From: Ophioceras dolichostomum
Taxonomy: Eukaryota; Ascomycota; Sordariomycetes; Magnaporthales; Ophioceraceae
Assembly (NCBI GenBank): GCA_003049485.1
Contig: PYST01000075.1
Coordinates: 1-64,000 of the forward strand
DNA length: 64,000 nucleotides
Direction: 5' to 3'
In this document: in pieces, positions 43,814 through 55,935 of the stretch
Numbering within the stretch: position 1 is the first letter of the stretch
Layout of the letters: each line of letters opens with the position of its first letter
The notes under the pieces: model-generated
What the model was told of the DNA's origin: nothing
Seen by the model: only the letters and a program-made list of their open reading frames with translations
Databases searched by the model: none
Position numbers and translations under genes: made by a program

Positions 43814-44827
43814 TGTGGTGGTGGTGGTGGCGCCCGGGAGGGGAGGACGGCTACGGCCGTCGATGGCGGCGGCGTGGAGAAAAGGAGGTGGAATCTGGTG
43901 GAGGAGGATCGCTGGTTGATTGTGCCCATCCCCTGTCTAGTTCTTCCCGCGGTTTGTGGAAACGTGGTCCTGGGAGGTTGTGTGGTTGGCTGAAGAAGGG
44001 CCGCAATGTGCTATCTTCCTAGTTGCAGGCTTGATTTGGCTGGTACCAGCGAGAGAAAGGAGATCGACGACGACCCTTCGATTCCGGCCTCAGGATAAAT
44101 AAGGACTGATGATGCTTTTGATGGGGAGGAGGCTGGTTACACAATCGGTAGGGGACAATTGCGGAATGGAAGATGATGAACAAAGCGGTGCCATTCCTCT
44201 TCGCAAAGAGGAAAATTTTGGTTTCCCAAAATGGAACCCTCACCTTTGAGAGGTCTGGCAGGTAGTACTCACATGCGGGAAATCGGGAATGGCATCATTT
44301 CCTCCTGCATTCAACGCAAAGTCGAGAGGGGCAACCAGAAAAAAGGAGGCATGGTCAATCTAGGGAACAGCTTTGGGGTCCGCGAACTGGATTTCCAGCG
44401 GGCCTCATCCCTGTTCATCGCTGCGACGGGGAATGGAGCTGGACATGGATTCGGATCCTGCCTCTGCCCTGTGCTCCTCTGTGAGACCCGGGGCGGGCTG
44501 CGTGCGGCACGTCAGTCAGCCGCGAAAAAGCACGGTCCAACGCATCAGCTAAAGTGCTGGGCCTGGCTGGTGCCGTAATGGCCACCTAGCTTCCAGAGCT
44601 TCCAACAACCGAGCCTCCGTATCACGAGCTTGTTTTAGAGAAAACCAACAGAAGAACACAGCCATTTTCAGCAACGTGACAAGCATTGTTTCGACGAATC
44701 TTGCTGCCAATTCTACACGCAATAGATTTATCTGCACCGAAGGCTTACGGGGTGTCATTCTATTCACCTTCCCTACCGTCCTTAGTGCTTTTGCTACTAT
44801 TGGCTATTAGACCTCGCTCAACTCATT
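43814..44827. other. Divergent promoter region
   Basis: About 1 kb between the minus-strand Ser/Gly-rich gene and the plus-strand coiled-coil gene. No recognisable coding sequence. Both promoters must lie here. Confidence 0.5.
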
Positions 44828-46802
44828 ATGGCTGATGTCGATGAGAAGGCCAAGGCGGACAAGCTCGCCGCGGCGAAGAAGCGGGTATGGCACAACACCT
44901 GGAGGAGGAAACAAGACAAATGGCTTTCGATGCCAAACGAGGATCACAATGCTAACATGCTGCCATGAGGGGAACGCATGACAGGTCGAGCAAATGAAGA
45001 AGCAAAAAGCGAAGAAGGCCGGCGGCGCAGCCACAACGAAAAAGGACGACAAGGATGACATCAAGGAGTCCAAAGCCGGTGCCAGCGGCAGCGCGACGAC
45101 AGAGGCAGCAGACTCTTCTTCTTCTACAGCCCCTGAAAAGGGGACCAAGGAAGGGACAGCCACCGATCCGACGTCCCCCACCTCACCCGTGGCCGCCGTG
45201 AGCGGCGTGACGCCCTCCCTGTCGGAGCAGTCCAAGGCGCGATCGGCCTCGTTCCGCAAAGCGTCCGTGTCCGGGACCGCTGCTTTGTCTAGTGGTATTG
45301 GTGGCAGCGGTGGTGGGCCGCTGTCGCCGGTGCTCCCCGCGGACCTGGGCGAGACGGCGCCGGAGATCTATCGGAAGCACGTGGCGCGCATAGAGGAGCT
45401 CGAGAGGGAGAACAAGCGCCTGGCCAGGGAGTCCGCCGAGGCGGAGAAGCGCTGGCGGAAGGCCGAGGAGGAGCTGGCGGACCTGCGCGAGGGGGAGCCT
45501 GAGTTGGGGAAGAAGAGCGGCAGCGGCGGCGGCGCCGGGAGCGAAGTCGAGAAGCTGAAAGCAGAGCTCGCGGCGCTCCAGAGGCAAAACGCGCAGCTCC
45601 AGGCCAGGAGAACGCACGGCTCATCGCCCTCCATGTCGCTGAGCGCGCCCCCACAGGAGCTTGCAGAGCAGCTCGCCTCGCGTACCGCGACCATCGAGAC
45701 GATGGAGCTCGAGATGTCGCGCCTGCGCGCGCAGGTCGAGCGCCTCTCTTCTCCTTCCGCGGGCGCGTCAGAGCAGGTCTCGGCGCTGGAGGAGAAGGCC
45801 GCGCGCGCCGAGCGGGCCGCGGGGCAGGCGCAGCGCGAGCTGGCGGACCTGAAGCGCAACCTGGAGCGCACGTCGGAGAAAGCAGTGCGCGAGGGCAGCG
45901 AGCGCGCGAGCGCCGAGACGAAAGTGCGCACGCTGGAGCGCGAGGCGGCCGAGGCTTCCGAAGCACGGGACTCGGAGCGGAAGAGGGCGGACGCGCTAGA
46001 GAAGAAGGTCGCGACGCTGACGACGCTGCACCGCGAGCAGGACAGCCGGTCGCAGGCGCTGAGGAGGGAGAAGGAGAAGATGGAGTCGCAGGTCGCGGGT
46101 CTGAGTGCAAAAGTGGAGACACTGGAGGGGGAGAACCTGAGGCTGAGGAAGAGGGAGGCGAGGGATTCGGGAGGGACGGACGACGATGGGGTCGACGAGC
46201 TGGAGGATGAGGGGAGGGCGAGGCTGGAGGCTAGGATCAGAGAGCTCGAGGCTGATAACCATGAGCTGAAGAGGGGGATTTGGCACGAGAGGAGGAAGGA
46301 GATGCAGGTTGGGCCTGATGGCGAGCTGGGAGGAGGAGGGGGCGGAACTGATAGTCCGAGGTTCAGCGAGGTCGAACTGGGGTCTCCGGCTGCGACGCGG
46401 AAGACCTCGGCTGTTGTAGGGGGTGGTGGTGGTGGTGGGTTTGGCGATTTCTTGGCCAGCGGGCTCAGTGCTCTTACCGGAGGAGGCGGAGGCGGCGGCG
46501 GCGATCCCCGCTCACATCCCCACCAGCAGCATCATCATGGCCATGGCCATGGCCACCACCACCATCACGGGCCCGGTGGCGAGTACGAGGACGACTCCGG
46601 CCTGCTGGACGACGATGACGACATGGAGTTCGACGAGGAGGCGTTCCGCAAGGCGCAGGAGGAGGAGGCCAAGAAGCGGCTCGAGCGCATCAGGGAGGTC
46701 AAGAGGGCGCTGAAGAACTGGGAGGGCTGGAGGATGGACCTGGTTGAGAGCCGGACGGGGGGCGGTGGAGGGGAGGGGATTGGGGAGATCTTCGAGGTGT
46801 GA
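44828..46802 (+). CDS. Long coiled-coil protein, golgin-like
   Basis: Two exons, 44828-44884 and 44985-46802; joined frame 624 residues. The first exon gives MADVDEKAKADKLAAAKKR and splices directly into VEQMKKQKAKKAGG. After a Ser/Pro/Thr linker, ETAPEIYRKHVARIEELERE starts a coiled coil that runs to about residue 460 with repeated Leu/Glu/Lys heptads (VEKLKAELAALQRQNAQLQ; SALEEKAARAERAAGQAQ). Next comes a Gly-rich segment with a His run, then an acidic DDDDDMEFDEEAFRKAQEEE and a final helix ERIREVKRALKNWEGWRMDL. The arrangement of basic N-terminus, long coiled coil and short C-terminal helix resembles fungal golgins/tethers, and such proteins are often annotated as M protein repeat proteins. 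Role in Golgi tethering is inferred only; no GRIP or GRAB motif is clear. Confidence 0.7.
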
Positions 46803-49800
46803 ACCGAACCGTAGTGTCATGTCGGTCAGTCAGTTCAGCAGCGTAATTCAGGTTCAGTTTGGTCCGTTGCCCTATCCTGGTTGGTCACTGACTGACTGCT
46901 ACGGCGACGATTGGCCTCATCTCCTAGATTCTTTCCTCCTCCCCCTTTGCTGTGTAAATGTACCAATCTCCCTGTTCCGCTCGTGCCGCTCATTCATCTC
47001 ACTTCTCTTGTGTTCAGCAGCAGGAGAGAGGAGGAGAAGCTTGGGTACCCCCCTAACCTCAGAAGATAGTGAAGGCAGGTAGGCAGGCGTTCGGACAAAT
47101 CCGTCCATACAACGTTTGTTTTCAGCTGTCCATGTAGATTACAGTCTATCATGCTCCCCTACACCGAAATCAAAGGATGCACAAAGTACAGCGCCCCCCA
47201 TACGGCCAAGAGCCGTGGTGTCGACCCGCCTTAGCTCTGTGGCATGCATGTTCTTGTTCTACATCCGTAATTTGCAAGATCTCGGGTTCAAGGATCCATT
47301 GAAGTATGGAGTGAGAGGCCTCTTTCCCTCCCGTATTGCCCGCCCTCCCCCTTTCTTGGGAGGAGGGATCGTCCGTCGACCGACATGACATCGGTGAGCT
47401 ACCCAATTCACGAACGAACCACAGTCACATATCGTCCGCTTGACCAGTGGACCTCATGGGACACCAAATGCGCAGAAGCCAAGCAAGCCCACACGGTCGG
47501 CAAAAGTATTGGATATTGGATGGATATTGGTGATACCTAGCTGCATAGTGCATGTGCCGTTAGTTATGATTTGGTGGTGGCTGAGGCCATTATTACGTGC
47601 CCGCCCGCCGGACATCACAAGTTCGTTCGGGTCCCAATTGGTGCCCTAGGTAGGTTAGTATTCTTCCCCCCAGACAAGGGTATCGAAAAAAAGGCCCCCA
47701 TCCCGTCGCCGCCCGCCGGCGGCCGAGGACCCGCTCACCATCCCCTGAGGCGTGGGTGGGTTGTGCGCGGGGGGAGGGGGTTCGCTCCCTGGTCGTCGGT
47801 ATCCCGCGCAGCCGCGGACAGCAGCCAATGATCTCGCGCGGTTCTCTGCCTGTTTTCCGTCTCACTTCTTCTTTCTCTCCTCTAGATAGTTTAGTTTCCC
47901 CGGACAGGGTCATCGTCCGTCAGGGCTTGGGTCTTTTCCCTTCCTTTCAGCAGAGAAGAAAAGGGGGCTGTGGTTGGCAAGCAAAGCCAACAGCGCGGGC
48001 GGGCGGGCCGTTGAACAAGGCCGCATGGCCCGTCGTTGGCCATATGCGGACAGATATTTGTACGGGACCGCCCGGATCCGAGCCAGGTGAGTGGATGGGA
48101 AAGGACCACACAATTGGGCTCAAGTTTTGGGCCATGCGGCCTTGCATGCGTGCGGCCTAATGGCCTTGATGGCCTTATTGCCCAATGGCCCAATGGCTGT
48201 GCGAACGCCAGTTTTGTGTTGGGTTAGAAGAAGCCTTGGGAAGGGAAAAGTTCAATCAGGTTATGAGATGATGAGGCAGCCAACTACCCCTCCATGTCCT
48301 GTCGTGGTTAATTGACTGACAAGCTTCCTGGCAGCTGCTGCGGAGCGGGGCGGCATGGCAGGCAGCCAACAGCGGCTGCAGGAGCGTAGCGTTTTCTTCA
48401 GTTTGCTCTGCCCTGTTCAACCCTACCTCGCAGGGGTGAGGACCCCTGACTGGCTGGCTTACAAGTCAGGGTCCTGGAATGACATGGTCGGTCTACAACG
48501 TACAGACCTCCTGTTCCTCCATTAGTACCTTCCTCGGACGGCGGGTAAAGTCAAAAAAGGGGGATTAAGAGGAAAAAGGAGGCCGTGGACATATCCTCTT
48601 TTGGCAGACTGGCTGGCATATTCCGTCCATCTGTACTACGCGCCGCGAATAGGTCTCCACGACGGTCAACTCCGTTGGATCCCTTTCTCGAGCGACGGCG
48701 TTTTGGAAAGTCTGACCACCCCCTTATCCGTAAAAGTCCTGAGATCGTCTGCGGGGAGGAGGCAACTCAGAGAAAAACCCCTGTATTCGGCGATTGGTTG
48801 GTGGGAGGAGCTTGGCGGATCTGCCGCAGCCCACGCCCACTCTCATGCCCGCGTGTGGTGCGGGTGCGTCGGTCGACGGATGTGTGCGGGGTGGTTGACA
48901 ATCTGTCCGCGCCGCGGCTGACACGACTGTGGGAGGTGGGTTGCGTGCTGGCGGTGATGACGGAAAGGTAATGATGATGATGGGCGATGGTGATTGTGGT
49001 GACTGCATTGGATATTCTTTGTTCGTGAGTACCTGCGGGAAGACTAAGACGGCATTGGCTTGCCTACACCACCTACACCCTCCCTCTTTGTGGCCTTTCC
49101 AAATCCCACTCACGGCAAAACCTAGGAGCAGGCATGTATTGTATGGCGGATGTTGTGATGGTGGTGGCGGAGGTCATCCAACCTGCATGTACAACACCAA
49201 TACATGCAGCACAGCTTTCAGCGCTTTGCCGTGCAGAATCACATGCCGGAGCTTTCGTTTTCCGTATGCAGGTCTTTCCTTTTGCTTTTCCACCATCTTT
49301 CCTTTTCCTCCTGCAGCCAAGAAAGAAGGAAACGGAGAAAAAATAACAGTCACCAGGCATCCCACCTTCCCTTTACTTCCCTCCGGGATTTTGGTGGTGG
49401 CCAAAGATCGATTGGGCCTGAGGTGAAATCCGTCCATGCCGTCGGGCCAGGCACCAGCTTTTTCGAGAACTTCTCTCCTTTATTTTTTTCGGCAGGGGCG
49501 GATTCGACGCGTAATAAAGTGGGCGAATGTTTGCGCAATCATTCGCCCCTGAGCGACGAAATAAATCGTCGCGTGCTGTTTGCTAGTTATGGTCATGAGA
49601 TATTGAGACACGGTAAGAACAGAATTTGCTCCCATCCGTACATTCCCACTCGCTCTGGTTAATGGGTGCCTCTCTGCAATGGTAATGAGTGTAATGCTTT
49701 GATTCTCTCAAAAGAAATCGCGATGCCTACTGGCTAGCCACCAGGCCTTCCGGTCTTCCGGCCGTTCGCCGCTTACGGTGGCGGCGGGCGTGTGTTCGTA

Positions 49801-50663
49801 TGTGTGTCCCGTGCTAGTAGTGGTCATACAGTCTTGTGTGATATATGTGTAATCGTACATGCTGAGTAGGATCTTCTGATGGTGGGAGTAAGGAGGGAAT
49901 GAAAGCAAAGGAAACGGGTATTCTGAACGAAACCGAAGGCCGGGAAGGAAGAAAAAATAAAGAAGAGAAAAAGGAATATGTAAAACCTGTTGTGATATCC
50001 CCCGTGTTGGAAAGTTGCTTCCACTGCCGGCCGTCTATATATATATATATATAAAACCATATGAAGAAAAAGACCCAAGATATAGACAGAATAAATACAG
50101 ATGAAAGAAGAGGAATGAGGAAGGAAACCATTGAAATCAGAACAGAAAACTCCCCAGGTCCGCCCCCCGCCGCCGCATCCGGCCCCCGCTTGCCAGAACC
50201 AGGCAAAGCATATACGCCCCCTCCGTCCGTTATACACATCTTCGTTAGGTTTTCAAGTTAGTTGAAAACCTCTTTGTCGTAGTCAGTAGTTGAGATTCCG
50301 CCTGTTCTGCCTCACGCAGACCTTGTGTGGTCTTCCCCATATTTACCCTGTGTCGTCTGCCTGCAACTCCATCGCAAAGGAAAAAAAAATCCGTCGTAAA
50401 TCCAGAGGCATCACACTCCAGGTGCCATACACCATCGAGGGATAACTAAGAGAACGGGAACCCCGAACGCCGGAAAGTAATGCCAAACGCTGAAATAAGG
50501 AAAAAGAAGTTAGATCGAATGGAAAAATTTGAGCATGAAAAAAGAGGCCTGAAAGCGGGGTATGGGACCAATTTGTCTGGTGATAAACGAGCGTATTGAA
50601 GGTCGGTCGGTTGAATCGTAGTGGAGTCGATGACTGAGTTTTGATGAAAATGAGAGGAATGAT
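46803..50663. other. Long intergenic region, no supported gene
   Basis: About 3.9 kb. Many short ORFs on both strands, none with recognisable motifs or sustained coding-like composition. Noted: repeated GGCC/ATGGCC words at about 48030-48200, an (AT)n tract at 50036-50053, and A/T-rich 3' flanks. The right end is presumably the 3' UTR of the zinc-finger gene. A non-coding RNA cannot be excluded. Confidence 0.5.
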
Positions 50664-51843
50664 TTATGCCAGTGTCTCTCTGCGGGGCTGAAGGGCCTCC
50701 TGCAGCTCCGCTATCTGCTGTATCATGATGGCGGTCTGGCGGTTCTGGGCCTCGACCTGGCGGCTGAGCTCCTCGTTCTCAAGCCGGAGCCGCTTGACTT
50801 CCTCGCGCAAGTCCTGACGGTCATCAGCGCTGCTGGTGGCCCGCTTGCGCTTGCCGGAGGAGCTAGTGGTGCCGTTGGTGTTGGCGTTCGCGCCGACGCC
50901 AACTAGGCCGACGGCGGCGGTGGCTGCGGCGGCGCCTGCTGCGGCTCCCGTGTCGCTTCCGGCCTCGTCCGAGTCCCCGCCGGCAGCGTTGAGAGCGGGC
51001 CCGACCGGTGTGGTGGGGGTGACGCCGTTGGTGTGCACCCTGCGAAGGTGCTCGTTGAGATTCTCCTGCCGTGAGAACCCCTTCCCCGTGTGTCGCTTGC
51101 ACGTCGGGTGTGGGCAGTGAAGGGGGTTCTTTGGTCCGCCGTGTTTATCATGGACCTCCCGCTCATGCCGTAGAAGCCCTCCCGAGTATGTGAACCCCGG
51201 GAGCTTCTCGCAGCCCTCGGCTGTGCACTTGTACGGCCGGTCATGTTTGTCCATGTGTTTGCTTTAGGGAACGAATCAGTATAAGAACACCAAGCCTGCG
51301 AGAGGGGGTTGCAGAGGAAATGACGAGAACGTACCTCCACTCGCATCGCCGAGTAAATGCCTTCATCTCTTCCTTACAGTTCGGCCACGTACAGACGTAC
51401 TTGCCATCCAAGTCCTTGGTCGGCGCTCGTTCAGGTTTGGGGATAGCCTTGACGCGCTGTGGCCCACCGGCGGGTGCTGGTGATGTCGTGCTCGCCTTAG
51501 GAACAACGGACACTGCTGGAGATGGAGGCGTGCCTACTGCTGGTGCAGCAGCTTCGACATGGTCCACGGGGTCGACAACGGGCTCGGGGTCGATCGGTTC
51601 AGGTTCAGCCATGATTGGTGACTGGGCAGTGTATCCTCCCACCGCAGCAGCCAGCTCAGTAGCCACGTCGTTGTCGTCGAAGCGTGAAGGGTCACTTTGC
51701 GGGACGTCGGGCACGCTGTGTACGCTCTGGACCTCGTGCAAGTCGTGGACTTCGTGCACCGGCTGCACCTCCTGGGGCTCCCCTATTGCTGGGTAGTTCC
51801 CATCGTGGATGAAGTTGCGTGGCTCGTACGCGGCAACGCTCAT
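50664..51843 (-). CDS. C2H2 zinc-finger protein with C-terminal coiled coil (putative transcription factor)
   Basis: Two exons, 51843-51335 and 51261-50664 (intron GTACGT...AAAG, minus strand); joined frame 368 residues. The N-terminal 140 residues are acidic and Pro/Val/Glu-rich. Fingers begin with YVCTWPNCKEEMKAF and the intron falls inside the first finger, before KHMDKHDRPYKC. Next are CEKLPGFTYSGGLLRHEREVH and CPHPTCKRHTGKGFSRQENL...HLRRVH. A Gly/Ala/Asn linker and a basic KRKRA patch (likely nuclear localisation) precede a leucine-rich coiled coil (LREEVKRLRLENEELSRQ), probably for dimerisation. The finger series KHMDKHDRPYKC...GFTYSGGLLRHEREVH is characteristic of a conserved family of Pezizomycotina C2H2 proteins. 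DNA target unknown. Confidence 0.85.
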
Positions 51844-54800
51844 AGTGAAAAGTCGAAGCGACAGACTACCGAAGATGGGAAAGGTTGGTGGTGGGGATCA
51901 GGCGGGAGGCAGCAGGTGGGTGGTGCCAGTAGTAGTAAGCCAGCCCTGTAGTTAAGGACCGCGGCGTGTAAACGAGCCTCGCCGGAAAGCTGGGGCGAGT
52001 GCCGGTACTCGAGCGACAGGACGTGTCGGCGTCGGAATATGTCCGAAATCGGGTCGAAATGCTACAAGTAGCTGTCGGGAAAGCAGACTTTCGCAAAGGG
52101 ACAAGTGGATCGCCTTTTGTGGTGCGCGTTCGCCTGGTCTGGAATTGACGCCTATATAAAAGAAGATGCAGTGAAGCCGCAGAAGGCAGCAAATGTGGTG
52201 AGTGAGGTGAGCGCCTGAATTTTGGATGAAAAAGCAGGCAACAACGCTAAGCCACAACGAAACGCGAAGGCAACCCTGGCCCCGCTGACTCATTGGGAAA
52301 GGGAGGTTCGCCTCAGCGCGCCGGGTGCCAAGATTAAGCGACTTGCAGGGTTCAAGGAATTGGGAGTGTGGCAGCTAGGAAGCGCCACCCACTTGGCCAC
52401 AGAGCACAGGCCAACCGAGCCTGAGTCTCTGTCGAGCAGACCCGAGTTGCGCCACACCCCTCATGCGACCCGAGGCAGGCCCCAGGCAAGGCCTCCGGCA
52501 GCTCCCAACCAAAAAGCCCAAGGCAGGCAGGTTGCAATGTTGCAAGGTTTGGTAGGTTGGCAGGGAACAGAAGGGAAGTCCGGGAAGAAGGAAGGATCCG
52601 CAGAAGCAGAAAAACGCAAATGGACCAAACGGAAGGCTCCAACTCACCTCGGGATATCGATTGCAGAGAGTCGGTCACTCCTTTTGGGCTGCATTTGATG
52701 GTTGATGGTTGCATTTGATGGCCGCATCGCACCGCCTTTCGTTGAGGGACACAGCGGCCATAATATAGTCCCGCAGAGACTAGGCAGATGGGACTTTAAG
52801 CTCTCTCGTTGGGCTGCAGTCGCTGGTTTGCACCTGATAGGCGCAGAAGGCAGCTAGCTAATGGCAGTGGAATGACTCACTATCCCGGGGTCGCCATGAA
52901 CGGCTAACCGGGAGTATGGGTCCCAGAGATGCTTCCCTCGGCGAGCCCTATGAGTTTTCCTCGGCCACGATGCCAGAAGAAACGTGCAGAACGCGTGCTT
53001 GAGCAAGTGGAGGCGGTCCTGGAGAAGGAAGCCTTGTTATGGCGTTAAAGGTCCCATCCAGGATTGTCAGCCTCACTGATCTACTGGCGCTTAAATGAGG
53101 CAAGCTTCACGAGGCGACTGCGCTCTCAGAGAAGGCTGCAAAACCCAAAGCGGCCTAGCCAGTCATTGACGATGGGGATTCGAGTCCTTGCTGCCGTGTC
53201 CTGCCTAAGTTGGTTGCCCGAATGATGTGGCCCGCAGTCATGTGCATGCAAACAACAATGGAGTGAGTGAGTGATCCTGGGGGATTCAGGACTCGGGAAA
53301 GATCTTAGATCTCAAGCTTTGTCGTTTCGCGAACAAGGACTTCCCACGCGCAAGACGTTAGCTGTGCCTGTCGGAATATGATGCTTGTCGTCCCCTGACC
53401 CGGTCTTTTTTCTCCAGATTCTAGGCATCTAAGGCGCTAGTTCCCGCTGGCTGTTCAGCTGGCTGGCGTGTTTCTCGTTCGGCCTTGTAAGCAAGGAATA
53501 TTCTTCCCTTGTGACGGGAGAGGCAGTCACTCTTCTCAAGCCGTTCACTTTCTTATCTCTCACTTCTCTAGATGGCGGCACTAACCGCCGAACGAGTTGT
53601 ATGGCACAGCTTCTCAGGAGTCTGAGCAAAGTGTGAGCCCGCTTATTATATCAATGAGGTGAGAAGGAATGCCGACACAAGAGAGTCGGTAAGAAAAGAA
53701 AGAAAAATACGAGACAGGGTGACAGAACAAGGTCCTTCTTCGCAACGGCACTAGCTATGGCGCAACGCGGCAATATTGTTGACAGTACGGGTGCCTACTC
53801 GGCCTGCATATGCCATCCGACCTGCAACGGCCTGCCACGAACCTGCCACCGCCAACAGGCACCTACCGAGCGAGGATGATAGCGATGCCTCGGTTGCCAG
53901 CGAGCCTATTGGCAGAGGCATAGGCGCCTGAGTTGGCCAGGATAGTCGTTATTGCCCAGTGCAGCACAACAAATGCGACGGTTTGCTCACCGAATAACAC
54001 GGACAAGACGAACGCAGAACGAGCAGCGAAGCACTTGCACCGCCCGCCGCACTATCATTCATCTGATCTCATCCATCCATCATCATCACCAACCACCCAA
54101 ACACCCCCCCCCCCCCCCCCCNNNNNNNNNNNNNNNNNNNNNNNNNNNNNNNNNNNNNNNNNNNCCCCCCCCCCCCCCCCCCCCAGTTGACGTGTCACGC
54201 CATCCTTTTGACAGAGATGTGGAATACTGTCAAAAGAAATGGGAACTATTTTCGTCGATCCGGGCGGCGGGCGCTTCGGTGCGTTAGATTATTCACAACC
54301 GGGTGAAAAAAAAAATTCTAGAGCACACAGGGGCGAAGAGTCATACGTACGGTGCATCGTCTCCCCGCTAAGGAAGATACAAGATACAAGATACCCTCCA
54401 CGCACGCAGACGGCGAGGAGTCCTTGTTGCCAAGACTCGCACTCGTTGGAGACGTGGTGGTGGAAAGAAGGCGAAACAAAAGGCCGACTCTACCGAAGCC
54501 GGGCGTCGTCATCCGCCTGCCGTTAGCTCAATCAAGCAACTACGGCCCGGTTCGCTGCGGTGGGAGGGCATAAAAAGGGCTGGCAGTTGTTGTGCAATAT
54601 CAATTGGCCACCCGCTAGCCGTCGCGAACAAAAAACAATATATACTATTGCGCCATGTCTTCTGTTTCGAAAACAATGGTTTGGCAACGCTGACTGGCTA
54701 TTAGGGAGGGAGGAAAAGATACACGCAAAATTTGAGAACAGCGATCGCTGATTCAATCGTTGTGAGGGGCACAACGAAAAATGCGGTCCCTCAATCTCAA

Positions 54801-55935
54801 AAAGCTGTTGCTGCCAGAAAAACGAGGCTGATTTTGATGACATGCGTCCTTCCAATGTTGCAGCCTTAGAGCCTGAGGCTGGAGCTCGTAATCACCAAAA
54901 AACCTCCGAGACTCATCTCACTCATCACAAAAGATCTAGACTAAAACCCGTCATCGATCTATCATAGGATCTAATATTTCGAGCTCGGCTGAAATGTGAT
55001 GCCTTTTTTTTTTGGAACACATATCAGATGTCCCCGTTGCCATCAATCCGCGTCTTGTACGCTACCTACCGAGAAGAAAATAGTAATATTTGTCTAAGCC
55101 AAGGATTCGGCGATGGCTGGCAAACGTCAACAACCTCCATACCGCCGGCCCGTCCCTTCTTTCACATGCCGTTCCGGCCGGGCCAAGTACTTGGCCAGGC
55201 CTCTCAGAGCCTGCTGGTAGTAAGTCAGGTCGGTTTGGAAGGCCGATATCGACTCCAGACCATTTCGGGAGACCGGAGACCGCCCGGCTCACATCTGGGT
55301 CACCCGAGATTCTCAAAAGGGGAAGCTGAGGAAGCTGAAGCTGTGATAGCTCAACAGCTCTCACAGCTTTCATGCGTGGGTAGGGTTGCAATGAGCGTCG
55401 TGCCCGCCCCTCCCCTCTTTTTCCATCCCACTTGATGAGCTCATACCAGAGGAAATGTTGAGTGAGAGCCCACAGTTTCTGCAGCAGTAGGAGGAGCTTT
55501 CCTTTCGAGGTGGGAAGGCAAAATCGGGTCTGGCGTTATGGTTTACGTAAGAATGAGTGCAGAGCTAGAGCTACCACAGTATAGCTTCAGGACCTCAAAA
55601 GAGAGGGAATTTTTATAGCTCAACCGATTTCTTTCTTCTTCTTCTCATCCTAGCATCGGCTCATGTTGAGAGGTATTCAGACGACTTATTGAGCATATTT
55701 TAAAGGATCTTGACTCCCTCTTTCCCTCCCTCCACTCATAGCAGCAGAGACTCATCGCAGTCTCGTCATCGCCGGCGCCAGCCAACCCTCTATCAAAAAA
55801 TCATCGGCAGCATCCTGACCGAAAACAGCAGGGAGAGAGAAAAATCCATCAACGGGGGAAAAGAAAGAAAGAAAGAAAGGAGCCCGAGCCAGAAAAGACT
55901 GCTAGCACGCACCTCCATTGCTTCCTAGTCGAAGT
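51844..55935. other. Long intergenic region with an assembly gap
   Basis: About 4.1 kb with no supported gene. It contains the poly-C/N gap at 54104-54184 and short direct repeats (ATACAAGATACAAGATAC at about 54377). Small ORFs across it show no family features. The left part holds the zinc-finger gene promoter and the right part the MFS gene promoter, with AGAAAGAAAGAAAG just before the MFS start. Confidence 0.5.
54104..54184. repeat. Poly-C tract with 43-N gap
   Basis: Eighteen C, then N at 54122-54164, then twenty C. The gap is centred in a homopolymer, so its true length is unknown. On the minus strand this is a poly-G run able to form G-quadruplexes. Confidence 0.95.

Noticed and set aside
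42834..43919. Forward ORF of 361 aa
   Set aside because: Antisense to the Ser/Gly/Asp-rich gene. The minus strand has the better start and ordered conserved-looking ends.
45289..46122. Minus-strand ORF of 277 aa, Ser/Ala/Arg/Pro-rich
   Set aside because: Antisense to the coiled-coil gene.
53150..53200. GGGATTCGAGTCC-like tRNA T-arm
   Set aside because: No acceptor, D or anticodon arms can be formed around it.
54104..54184. Possible telomere-like C-rich end
   Set aside because: It is a homopolymer, not TTAGGG/CCCTAA, and unique sequence continues on both sides.
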